The notes beneath the pieces are model-generated. The model did not search any database. It was not told the origin of the DNA and saw only the letters and a list, made by a program, of their open reading frames with translations. 27,409 nucleotides of DNA, from assembly GCA_905201565.1 (NCBI GenBank), contig CAJKOS010000010.1, forward strand, positions 1 through 27,409. Reading direction: 5' to 3'. Positions 1 through 7,735 of the stretch are shown piece by piece. How positions within the stretch are numbered: the stretch's first letter is position 1; each line of letters starts with the position of its first letter. The position numbers and the translations under genes are program-made. Origin of the DNA: an uncultured Erysipelotrichaceae bacterium (lineage in GTDB: Bacteria > Bacillota_I > Bacilli_A > Erysipelotrichales > Erysipelotrichaceae).

Positions 1-21
1 CCCGTCCATGGCGGGCGAACC

Positions 22-57
22 AAACAGCCCCTGTGCCATATTGCATAGGGGCTGTTT
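22..57 (-). terminator. Hairpin downstream of the metal ATPase
   Basis: AAACAGCCCCT (22-32) pairs perfectly with AGGGGCTGTTT (47-57), an 11-bp GC-rich stem with a 14-nt loop, starting just past the ATPase stop codon (59-61). Read on the minus strand it ends in only three T residues, so it is an imperfect intrinsic terminator. It could also serve transcripts arriving on the plus strand. Confidence 0.6.
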
Positions 58-58
58 C

Positions 59-2959
59 TTATGATCGTTTTACCTTGAGAAGTCTTAAGGAATTGAGTAC
101 ACACAGCATTGCTACACCTGTATCCGCAAAGATTGCCATCCACATATTGGCAATACCGAATGCGCCAAGGATCAATGTCGCCACCTTGATAATAATCGCA
201 AACCAGATATTTTCATTTGCTACATGCAGAATACGAGCAGCACCGGAAATGGCAAGAGACACTTTACTTGGGCTGTCATCCATGATGACAACATCCGCCG
301 CTTCAATTGCTGCATCACTGCCAAGTGCACCCATGGCAATACCGGTATCTGCTACGGTAAGTACTGGTGCATCATTGACACCATCTCCGACAAATGCTGT
401 AACACCACGGTTCTTGATTTCCTGTACATGGGTTACCTTATCCTCTGGCAGACACTGACCAATGACACGGTCTGCACCTGTTTTCTTACCAATATCTTCA
501 GTAATTTCCTTAGCATCACCAGAAAGAATTGTCACCGTACAGCCAGATGCCTGTAAGCCTTTAACAGCATCAATCGCATCATTCTTCAACTGGTCACGGA
601 GTACTACACAACCTTCATACTCACCATTGCAGGCAACATAGACAAGTGTTCCGGCATCTTTGCACTCTGTAAAGGAAATGTTGTTTTCCTTCAAGAGCTT
701 AGCATTACCAGCAAGTACCACTTCACCATCTACCTTACAGGAAAGTCCTCTGCCGGCAATTTCCTGCATGTCGGTAACCTTCTCAGAATCAATTTCTTTA
801 CCATACGCTTCACGAATACCAATCGCAATCGGATGGGAAGAATAACTCTCTGCATATGCTGCATCAAACAACAATCTTTCCTTATCTTCACCATACATCT
901 CTTCTACCGCAAACTTACCAGAAGTCAGTGTACCAGTCTTATCCATAACAACATGCTTTACCCTGGCAAGAGTTTCAATGAGGTTAGCACCCTTGACGAG
1001 CACACCACGTTCCGAAAGACCACCAATACCAGCAAAGAAACTGAGCGGTACAGAAATAACCAATGCACAAGGACAGGAGATAACAAGGAATGTACATGCA
1101 CGGTAAATACCTTCATTCCATCCTTCACCAAAGAAACCGACAAAGCAGGCAACCACAATTGCAGAGAAGACAACAATCGGTGTATACCATCTGGAGAAAC
1201 TTGTAATGAAGTTTTCTGCCTTTGCCTTATGGCTGGAACTATTCTCCACAAGATCGAGAATTCTTGCGACAGTACTTTCTCCATAAGCCTTATCAACACG
1301 AATTTCAAGTACACCAGTCTGGTTGATCGAACCAGAAATAACCTCAGATCCAACATCCGCATCCATCGGTTTTGCTTCACCTGTCAAAGAAGAAGTATCT
1401 AATGAAGAAGCACCATGGATAACCGTACCATCCAGCGGTACACGTTCACCAGGTCTTACCTGAATGATTTCACCAACTTCAACTTCTTCCGGATCTTCCT
1501 TCACCCAGGAATTTCCACGTTTGACCATCGCAAACTCCGGACGGATATCCATCAAAGAAGCAATCGACCTTCTTGACCTTGCGACCGCAAGATCCTGGAA
1601 GAACTCACCAACCTGATAGAACAACATGACACCGCATGCTTCCTTCATATCACCAAGATAAATAGCCGCAAATGTCGCAATGGTCATCAGGAAATGCTCA
1701 TCAAACAGCTGACCTCTGCCAATGCCACGGAATGCCTTGAGAATGACATCATAACCAAGGATGAGGTAGGCAACAAGGGCAATCCCACGCGAAACTGTAC
1801 CCTCAAGAAACATCGCTGCCGCAAACAGAACCGCTCCTGCCCCAAGCCTCATGAGCATTACTTTCTGCTCACGATCTTCCTCAGTATTCGCATCCTCAAA
1901 TGCCTTCTCTTCTTCTACAACTTCCCTCTCTTCACTATGACTTTCAATAAACCTTGCGTCGGGTTCCTCTTTCGCAATCACTGCTTTCACCTGTTCGCGA
2001 AGCATTTCTTCATTACCTGGTTCGCAATCATATTGCAAAGTACTGTTCATGAAGTTCAATGTAACATTCTCTAATCCTGCAATATCAGCTATCTTTCTCT
2101 CAAGCTTTGCTGCACAATCTGCACAATCGATATCTTCTACTCTGTACTTATATGTATGAACATGCTCGTGGGAGTGCACATGACAGGATTCACAACTTTC
2201 TTCAATAAACCTTGCGTCAGGTTCTTCCTTGGCTATAACAGCTTTCACCTGTTCACGAAGTTCTGCTTCCTTACCCGGTTCACAGTTATATTGCAAAGTA
2301 CTTGTCATGAAGTTCAAAGTTACATCCTCCAACCCTTCAATCTCTGCAATCTTTCTCTCTAACTTGGCAGCACAGTCTGCACAATCGATATCTTCTACTC
2401 TGTACTTATATGTATGAACATGGTGGTGATGATGTTCATGGCTATTCACATGACAGGATGTACCACTGCTTTCAATAAACCTTGCGTCAGGTTCTTCACG
2501 CGCAATAACTGCTTTCACCTGTTCACGAAGTTCTGCTTCCTTACCTGGTTCACAGTTATACTGCAAAGTACTTGTCATGAAGTTTAATGTAACATCCTCA
2601 AGACCTGCAATACCCGCAATCTTTCTCTCTAACTTGGCAGCACAGTCTGCACAGTCAATGTCTTCTACCTTGTACTTGTATGTATGGACATGGTGGTGTT
2701 CATGCCCATGACTATGATGCTTACTGCCATATGGCATAAACTTCGCATCTGGTTCTTCACGTGCAATAACACCTTTAATCTTTTCACACATTTCTTCTTC
2801 CTTTGTCTCATCACAAGTAAAGAGAAGTGTGCTGTTCATGAAATTCAATGTAACATCTTCCAGACCATCTATAGCCGCAATCTTTCTCTCCAGCTTTGCG
2901 GCACAGTCTGCACAATCGATATCCACCACTTTATAGCGGCACTGTTTTTTGTTGCTCAT
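59..2959 (-). CDS. cadA: Zn/Cd/Pb-type P1B ATPase with four N-terminal HMA domains
   Basis: Metal-exporting P-type ATPase of 966 aa that uses ATP to move divalent soft metals across the cytoplasmic membrane. The start at 2959 is chosen because GGAGGAG lies just upstream; the frame stays open slightly further but lacks a better site. Four HMA domains (about residues 8-74, 94-161, 184-251, 270-337) each carry DxDCADCAAKLERKI, the acidic CxxC variant typical of Zn/Cd/Pb pumps rather than copper pumps. Histidine-rich linkers (HHSHGHEHHH, HEHHHHH) join them. The core shows SLTGEA (about 524), the membrane metal motif CPC (629-631), DKTGTLT with the phosphorylated Asp near 673, a SHP motif and GDGVNDAP. 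Most CadA proteins have one or two HMA domains, so four is unusual. Promoter and operator lie at 2979-3029. The substrate is inferred from motifs; the symbol is used in the family sense. Confidence 0.93.
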   Translation of the reverse strand: MSNKKQCRYKVVDIDCADCAAKLERKIAAIDGLEDVTLNFMNSTLLFTCDETKEEEMCEKIKGVIAREEPDAKFMPYGSKHHSHGHEHHHVHTYKYKVEDIDCADCAAKLERKIAGIAGLEDVTLNFMTSTLQYNCEPGKEAELREQVKAVIAREEPDARFIESSGTSCHVNSHEHHHHHVHTYKYRVEDIDCADCAAKLERKIAEIEGLEDVTLNFMTSTLQYNCEPGKEAELREQVKAVIAKEEPDARFIEESCESCHVHSHEHVHTYKYRVEDIDCADCAAKLERKIADIAGLENVTLNFMNSTLQYDCEPGNEEMLREQVKAVIAKEEPDARFIESHSEEREVVEEEKAFEDANTEEDREQKVMLMRLGAGAVLFAAAMFLEGTVSRGIALVAYLILGYDVILKAFRGIGRGQLFDEHFLMTIATFAAIYLGDMKEACGVMLFYQVGEFFQDLAVARSRRSIASLMDIRPEFAMVKRGNSWVKEDPEEVEVGEIIQVRPGERVPLDGTVIHGASSLDTSSLTGEAKPMDADVGSEVISGSINQTGVLEIRVDKAYGESTVARILDLVENSSSHKAKAENFITSFSRWYTPIVVFSAIVVACFVGFFGEGWNEGIYRACTFLVISCPCALVISVPLSFFAGIGGLSERGVLVKGANLIETLARVKHVVMDKTGTLTSGKFAVEEMYGEDKERLLFDAAYAESYSSHPIAIGIREAYGKEIDSEKVTDMQEIAGRGLSCKVDGEVVLAGNAKLLKENNISFTECKDAGTLVYVACNGEYEGCVVLRDQLKNDAIDAVKGLQASGCTVTILSGDAKEITEDIGKKTGADRVIGQCLPEDKVTHVQEIKNRGVTAFVGDGVNDAPVLTVADTGIAMGALGSDAAIEAADVVIMDDSPSKVSLAISGAARILHVANENIWFAIIIKVATLILGAFGIANMWMAIFADTGVAMLCVLNSLRLLKVKRS
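1950..2945 (-). repeat. Tandem HMA-domain coding repeat (four units)
   Basis: The 5' part of the ATPase gene is four tandem units of about 260-270 bp, each encoding one HMA domain plus a His-rich linker. Units 2 and 3 are almost identical at DNA level (for example around 2200-2400 and 2450-2650). Units 1 and 4 are more diverged. This suggests stepwise duplication and possible unit-number variation between strains. Confidence 0.85.
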
Positions 2960-2978
2960 ATTCTCTCCTCCATAGAAC

Positions 2979-2998
2979 ATATGAACATCTGTTCATAT
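2979..2998 (-). promoter_or_regulatory. ArsR/SmtB-type metal-sensor operator
   Basis: ATATGAACATCTGTTCATAT is a perfect 9-2-9 inverted repeat directly downstream of the -10 box and upstream of the ATPase ribosome-binding site. It matches the well-known operator pattern of SmtB/CzrA/CadC-type repressors (imperfect 12-2-12 with TGAACA half sites), which release DNA when Zn, Cd or Pb binds. No ArsR-family gene lies in this window, so the regulator must be encoded elsewhere. Confidence 0.85.
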
Positions 2999-3000
2999 AT

Positions 3001-3029
3001 AATATAGGACTACACTATCCCTTCGTCAA
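3001..3029 (-). promoter_or_regulatory. Promoter of the metal ATPase gene
   Basis: Reading the minus strand, TTGACG (3029-3024) and TATATT (3006-3001) are separated by exactly 17 bp, a good sigma-A promoter. The operator at 2979-2998 starts two bases downstream of the -10 box, so a bound repressor would cover the transcription start. Confidence 0.8.
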
Positions 3030-3031
3030 CA

Positions 3032-3061
3032 TAAAAAAAGAGAAATTTCAACAATTTCTCT
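3032..3061 (-). terminator. Intrinsic terminator ending the pilus operon
   Basis: AGAGAAATT (3039-3047) and AATTTCTCT (3053-3061) form a perfect 9-bp stem with a 5-nt loop. On the minus strand the stem is followed by a run of seven T (3039-3033). It begins just after the stop of the 45-aa protein and ends three bases before the ATPase -35 box, isolating the two transcription units. Confidence 0.82.
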
Positions 3062-3063
3062 CT

Positions 3064-3201
3064 TCAAAGCAAATCCCATGATTTCAGGAACTTCTTATTT
3101 TTGTAATACACACAAGCAGCCGCAATCACACCACCTGCCAGAAGTACTGTTCCTGCAAGAAGCGTAACCATCTGTCCTCTTTTTCTTTCTTCCGGTGTCA
3201 T
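3064..3201 (-). CDS. Small single-span membrane protein (45 aa)
   Basis: A short open frame starting ATG at 3201 with GGAGG seven bases upstream. The product has a charged start (MTPEERKRGQ), a hydrophobic stretch of about 20 residues (VTLLAGTVLLAGGVIAAACV, residues 12-31) and a basic tail (YYKNKKFLKSWDLL), suggesting one membrane span with a cytoplasmic basic C-terminus. It sits 62 bp after the last LPxTG gene and immediately before the operon terminator, so it is probably the last gene of the pilus transcript. I do not recognise the family. It resembles the anchor segment of LPxTG proteins without a sorting motif, so it could also be a relic of one, but the good ribosome-binding site argues for expression. 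Confidence 0.6.
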   Translation of the reverse strand: MTPEERKRGQMVTLLAGTVLLAGGVIAAACVYYKNKKFLKSWDLL

Positions 3202-3263
3202 CACAAAACCTCCAAGAGAATCATACACAGAAAGTCAGTTTCAGAAAAGCAGGAACTTTGTAC

Positions 3264-3938
3264 TTACATACCAGATTGTTTAGAATTGTCTTTCTTTTGC
3301 TTTTTGGAAAGGAAAAGTCCAATTCCAATGAATGTTGCACCACCGATTGCCATAAGAGGAACAGGCCATTTTAACTGTCCTGTTGCTGGCAGTTCTCCAT
3401 CGGGCTTTTCTGACTCTTCAGGTTCATCTGGTAATGGAACCTTACTGAACTTTGGAGTTGTCACAACTTCATATTCCCATTCATTTTCTGCAAATGCTGG
3501 AACACTTATCAGCATCGGATCAACAGAATACGCTTCATTTTCCACCGCAGTTTCCACTCTGTCTACCAGATACAATGCCGGTTCAAGATTATCAAACCGC
3601 AGTTCTCCTGTACGATTTGTAGTTGCCTGCAATGCTGTAGTGAAATCAGCAGCTTCTTCCATATTTTTTGCAATATCTTTTAATTCCGATGAACTCAATT
3701 TACTCCAGTCACAGGCAAATGCTTCAAATCCTTCCCGCATGACATATCTTGCATTTCCTTCATCCAGCACTAGATCTGCTACAGGCAGTATGGCATATGT
3801 ATCCCCAGCAAAGTAATGTTTTCCTTCTTCACCATTGATATGGCACTGTAATGTAAGACTTCCTGTTTCTTCCGCATGAACACCAGTGAACATAGTCATA
3901 CTGAGAAGAATTCCCACCATCCATTTCATCGGTTTCAT
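3264..3938 (-). CDS. Small LPATG-anchored pilin-like protein (second copy)
   Basis: Secreted, wall-anchored protein of 224 aa. It has a signal peptide (residues 1-22, MKWMVGILLSMTMFTGVHA), a SpaA-pilin-like body with GELRFDNLEPALYLV (typical of pilin N-terminal domains), LPATG at 183-187 followed by QLKWPVP, a hydrophobic segment and a KKQKK tail. Its start overlaps the stop of the upstream VWA adhesin in ATGA (3935-3938), so translation is coupled. AAAGGAG lies upstream of the start. It is a paralogue of the protein at 7056-7712, and the 5' 190 bp are nearly identical between the two. By analogy with other pilus operons it may be a basal or linker subunit that pairs with the preceding adhesin; this is inference. 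Confidence 0.85.
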   Translation of the reverse strand: MKPMKWMVGILLSMTMFTGVHAEETGSLTLQCHINGEEGKHYFAGDTYAILPVADLVLDEGNARYVMREGFEAFACDWSKLSSSELKDIAKNMEEAADFTTALQATTNRTGELRFDNLEPALYLVDRVETAVENEAYSVDPMLISVPAFAENEWEYEVVTTPKFSKVPLPDEPEESEKPDGELPATGQLKWPVPLMAIGGATFIGIGLFLSKKQKKDNSKQSGM

Positions 3939-3961
3939 CCCATTTTCTCCTTTCTCAACAT
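3772..3961 (-). repeat. Duplicated gene-junction repeat, copy 1
   Basis: About 190 bp spanning the end of the VWA adhesin gene and the first 55 codons of the small pilin gene match 7549-7735 almost base for base, with a net difference of one codon. The match includes the ATGA overlap and ribosome-binding site. It marks a duplicated adhesin-plus-pilin cassette or recent gene conversion. Confidence 0.85.
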
Positions 3962-6900
3962 ATAGATCATTCCTGCAACAATCATTCCTGCACCTGTTAC
4001 CACATATAATAGGTCACCCGGTCCTCCAGTCTCCGGCAAGGGCTCAACACTCGTATTCGTAACAGTAAATCCATTCTCATCACCTGAAATCACGGTTTCA
4101 TAACCAGGCACATATACTTCAGCTATCGTATATGTATTTTTCTTCCCAGCTTCGTAAACAACGAGGTTTTCAAACTGCCCCATCCACTTATTGTCTTCAC
4201 TCAATGCAAGCTCTCTGCATGGCTCAGTTCCACCATTTTTATAAAGTTGGATAGTGATCGAGTCCGGTCGTTTTTCGTTGAAATTGTTTCCGTCATCCCA
4301 GATTTTTTTGACTGGCAGATTGATAGGACTATAGTACGTGTTGATCACCCGGATATCGGATGATTCAACATTTGCTGTGAAATTGCTTTCTTTTTCATGT
4401 ACTACAGCCACATTATCTTCCTCATAGGAAACAGCGTATCCATCCTGAATTGTTTCTTCTACAATCAGATTGGCGTTGCGTGGGATAAAAAGACGTAATA
4501 CCTGTCCACCTTGTATATTCACTTTTGCTTTCCCGTTTTCATCAAATACAAGCGAACGTTGCACAGGTTCTGCTTGATTACTGCTATATAGCGCATAATA
4601 GAACTGCCCAGTCAGTGCATTATCCTGTAATGTGGCTGTCAGATTTAATGCAAACGCAGTCTTTTTCACTTCATCAGGAAGCTGTTCACCATCTGCCGGC
4701 TGAAGCGTTTTGGAGATTGTCACCTCTCCTGATGGATCTTTTACAGAAAGCCTTCCATTATTGCCAAGATAAGCAACAAATGAACCCGGAGAATTCTCTT
4801 TCTCCATCGCATAATATGCATATTGTGCAGTTTCACTGTCATTTCCACCCTCCACCTTTACGGAACGGGCATCATCCATACTGACCTGCTTTAATATACT
4901 ATGACTTAAAACAAGTTGTGTTATTCCTTCTTCTGTCGTTTTCAAAGAAGTGTCACTCTCTTTCAGTTCGCGTCCCAGCCAGGTTTCTACAAACTCCGAA
5001 TAGCCATTTTCATCTTTCTGGTAATAATCCTGCCTGATGTAATACGTAGTTCCTTCTTTATATACACTCGCAAGTGAATATATTCCATCTTCAAATGTAT
5101 ACAACACAGTTCCTTCTGGCGCATAATAGAATGGATTTTGTTTGCCTGCAGTGAACTCTGCTGTCACATTTCCAACTGTCTTATCATCCATTTGATTTGA
5201 CGTAAACTGATTACAATAGAACAAGACATTCCCATCAACATCCTTGTGATTCTCAATATAATCTGGACTTACACCAGAAAGCGTATCGCGGTTGATGTTG
5301 CTTGCAAGTCCAACGGAATACACAATGCGCATTGGCTTCCAGTCCTCTGTTTCATGACTGCGGATATCTTCTGGCAAGGTCGACTTCAACTGAATTGTAT
5401 TACTGCGCATAGGAATAACACTTGCCGGAATTTTAATGGTCATTGTCTGTCGCCCGTCTTCCTCTGTTACATGAATTTGAATATCTGATAATGATTGCGT
5501 TCCATATACCGGACTATCTACCGTTCCTGAAAACGTATAGGCAAGACCGTCTGCTGACTTCGTCTTTTCCGTAAATACAATGTCCTGGTAAATGATGCAT
5601 CGGACATCTTTTACCTCCATATACTCACCTATTGGTGCTGTATATGTAATATAACCACTCAGGCGTATATCTTCTCCAACTTCTGTAGGTGGTTGTGGTT
5701 CAACAATGGTAATTTCATTTGTGATTTTCTGAAATGCATCTGCGAGATCCCCAGAATTACTGATATCAAAAGCCATTGTTTCATATAAAAGATCATCTGG
5801 GACAATGGTTCCAGCATCATCATACACCGGCTTGAAATTAATGCCACGTATGCTTTGTTCATTTCCATTTTGATAAGTTTGCCATCGTGACAATACGTTT
5901 TTTACCGTACTATTCTGCGAATTATCACTGATATACTCTTTGGGATTTAACAGAAGCCGCATCATCTCCGTTGTCGATAAACCGACTGTATATACCGAAC
6001 AACTACCATATCTCTCTTCAAGTTCATACCTCAGATAGGCAGCAGTCAAAAGTGTCGGAAAAGCAAGCTCACCACCAGCGATACCGGTCATCTGTTTATC
6101 CGTCTGCATGTCTTCATACCATGCTTTTCCTTCTACTGGCGTCGCCAATGTGTTGGAATCACCATCTGTGATCACGATCACATTTGCTTGACTATTCTTC
6201 AGTATTTCCTGATCAACAGTTTCCCATCCCTGCCGGAACATCTTAAGCCCTTCATAAAGACCAGACTGCAGACTCGTCCAGTCACTGAGCATGTTCACTT
6301 CACCACCGATGTTACACCTTACCCATGACCGCCTGTAACTTCCGGTGTTGTTATAAAATTCGCTGGCTGAAAAGTAACCATGTTCCGTACTGTAAATGAT
6401 TTCTTTATCTCCACCATAATTTTTAACTGAAATTGGCGCATTTACAGTTTCTTCTGTTATTTCCGCAATATCTCCAACCCTTGTCAACGGCAAAAGAACA
6501 TCGCTAATCCCGCAGAAGGTAACAATACCCACACGATTATCCGGATTGGCACTTTTCAGATTTGCGATAGTTTCATCCATCGAATCAAGCATTGCCCTTG
6601 TGCGGGTATTGAGAAACTTGTCATCTCCCACAACAGCACCAGTTTCCAGGTCGTAATTCATTGTCATGGAAAAATCCAGGACAAAGACGGTATCTGATTG
6701 CACATTGGATTCCAGGACAGAAATTTCTGCAGTACTGGCAAGGGCAGAATATGTAACCAGGAAATCTTCATCTGCATTTTTCTCTATAGCCGTTTCTGTT
6801 TCACCAGAAAAAGACAATGATTCTTCACTTACCGTATGATCTGCCCACACACGCCCGGCATCCTTTGTCGAAGCCGGATCGCCAAGGACCGTAACATACC

Positions 6901-7021
6901 CATCTCTGGTGTCTCCATCCACCACTGTAGTATCTATGCTGTTTTCGGCAAGGACAGGAAAACTGCCGAACAACAAAAGTGAGACATGCATAACGGTTAC
7001 AAACCTTCGCTTAATAGACAT
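3935..7021 (-). CDS. VWA-domain LPETG adhesin, ancillary/tip pilin type
   Basis: Wall-anchored adhesin of 1028 aa. The start at 7021 is chosen for GGAGGGAGG just upstream; the frame is open 11 codons further but only from a TTG. Signal peptide about 1-25. A von Willebrand A domain begins near residue 110 with VFVLDFSMT, a DxSxT form of the MIDAS metal site, and VIVITDGDSNT supplies a later acidic strand. A long insertion inside the VWA domain (around 200-290) resembles tip adhesins such as RrgA or PilA. A Cna-B domain starts near 905 (VKKIWDDGNNFNEKRPDSI), then LPETGGPGD at 995, a membrane span and a short basic tail. It sits 34 bp after the upstream small pilin and overlaps the next one by 4 bp. 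A host- or matrix-binding role is inferred from family and operon. Confidence 0.88.
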   Translation of the reverse strand: MSIKRRFVTVMHVSLLLFGSFPVLAENSIDTTVVDGDTRDGYVTVLGDPASTKDAGRVWADHTVSEESLSFSGETETAIEKNADEDFLVTYSALASTAEISVLESNVQSDTVFVLDFSMTMNYDLETGAVVGDDKFLNTRTRAMLDSMDETIANLKSANPDNRVGIVTFCGISDVLLPLTRVGDIAEITEETVNAPISVKNYGGDKEIIYSTEHGYFSASEFYNNTGSYRRSWVRCNIGGEVNMLSDWTSLQSGLYEGLKMFRQGWETVDQEILKNSQANVIVITDGDSNTLATPVEGKAWYEDMQTDKQMTGIAGGELAFPTLLTAAYLRYELEERYGSCSVYTVGLSTTEMMRLLLNPKEYISDNSQNSTVKNVLSRWQTYQNGNEQSIRGINFKPVYDDAGTIVPDDLLYETMAFDISNSGDLADAFQKITNEITIVEPQPPTEVGEDIRLSGYITYTAPIGEYMEVKDVRCIIYQDIVFTEKTKSADGLAYTFSGTVDSPVYGTQSLSDIQIHVTEEDGRQTMTIKIPASVIPMRSNTIQLKSTLPEDIRSHETEDWKPMRIVYSVGLASNINRDTLSGVSPDYIENHKDVDGNVLFYCNQFTSNQMDDKTVGNVTAEFTAGKQNPFYYAPEGTVLYTFEDGIYSLASVYKEGTTYYIRQDYYQKDENGYSEFVETWLGRELKESDTSLKTTEEGITQLVLSHSILKQVSMDDARSVKVEGGNDSETAQYAYYAMEKENSPGSFVAYLGNNGRLSVKDPSGEVTISKTLQPADGEQLPDEVKKTAFALNLTATLQDNALTGQFYYALYSSNQAEPVQRSLVFDENGKAKVNIQGGQVLRLFIPRNANLIVEETIQDGYAVSYEEDNVAVVHEKESNFTANVESSDIRVINTYYSPINLPVKKIWDDGNNFNEKRPDSITIQLYKNGGTEPCRELALSEDNKWMGQFENLVVYEAGKKNTYTIAEVYVPGYETVISGDENGFTVTNTSVEPLPETGGPGDLLYVVTGAGMIVAGMIYMLRKEKMG

Positions 7022-7055
7022 CGTCTTCCTCCCTCCTATTCTTTCAGAATTCAAG

Positions 7056-7712
7056 TTACTGTTCTTTTGTATTCTTTCTCCTGTTCAAAATGACACCCGA
7101 CCCCACCAGACCAGCTCCTATTGTCACCAGCACTGGCACAGGCCATTTCAACTGTCCTGTCTCTGGCAACTTGTCATCAGTTTCCTTTGGCTCCTCCGGT
7201 TCTTCTCTTATTGTCACCTCACTGAACTTTGGTGTTGTTAGCACATCGTATGTCCATGCATTATCAGAAAAAGATGGCACACTGATCAGCATAGGATCAG
7301 CAGAATATTTCTCATTCCCTTCTGCTGTTTCTATTCTTTTCACAAGATACATTGCTGGCTTTAGATCATAGAAAACCACTTCACCTGTTTTATCTGTCAC
7401 ACCCTGTTTTGAAGAAGAAAAATCCGCTTTTTCGGCCATTTCCAATGCATAGTCATTCAATTGCGAAGCAGTCAGTTCATCCCAGTTACAATCATAGGAA
7501 ATAAACTCTTCACACATGACATATTCCGCATTTCCATCAATGAAAATAAGATCAGCTACAGGAAGAATGGCATATGTGTCCCCGGCTAAATTCCGTGCTT
7601 CCTCTCCATTGATATGACACTGTAATGTAAGACTTCCCGTTTCTTCCGCATGAACACCAGTGAACATAGTCATACTGAGAAGAATTCCCATCATCCATTT
7701 CATCGGTTTCAT
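7056..7712 (-). CDS. Small LPETG-anchored pilin-like protein (first copy)
   Basis: Secreted 218-aa protein with signal peptide (residues 1-22), a SpaA-like beta domain (TGEVVFYDLKPAMYLV), LPETG at 182-186 followed by QLKWPVP, a membrane span and an NRRKNTKEQ tail. The start at 7712 overlaps the upstream adhesin stop in ATGA and has AAAGGAG before it; the open frame upstream of it is only read-through of the neighbour's ribosome-binding region. It shares the first ~35 residues almost exactly with the protein at 3264-3938 and is diverged after that. Probably a minor or basal pilus subunit, or a wall protein processed by one of the two sortases upstream; neither is proven here. Confidence 0.85.
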   Translation of the reverse strand: MKPMKWMMGILLSMTMFTGVHAEETGSLTLQCHINGEEARNLAGDTYAILPVADLIFIDGNAEYVMCEEFISYDCNWDELTASQLNDYALEMAEKADFSSSKQGVTDKTGEVVFYDLKPAMYLVKRIETAEGNEKYSADPMLISVPSFSDNAWTYDVLTTPKFSEVTIREEPEEPKETDDKLPETGQLKWPVPVLVTIGAGLVGSGVILNRRKNTKEQ

Positions 7713-7735
7713 CCCATTTTCTCCTTTTTCAACAT
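7549..7735 (-). repeat. Duplicated gene-junction repeat, copy 2
   Basis: Partner of 3772-3961. It covers the last codons of the Cna-B adhesin (KEKMG), the ATGA overlap, the ribosome-binding site and the first 54 codons of the small LPETG gene. The near identity contrasts with strong divergence of the flanking adhesins. Confidence 0.85.

Noticed and set aside
1950..2945. Four HMA repeats as an assembly artefact
   Set aside because: The units differ in sequence and linker length (HHSHGHEHHH, HEHHHHH, HSHEH), with frame kept throughout, so a collapsed or duplicated read error is unlikely.
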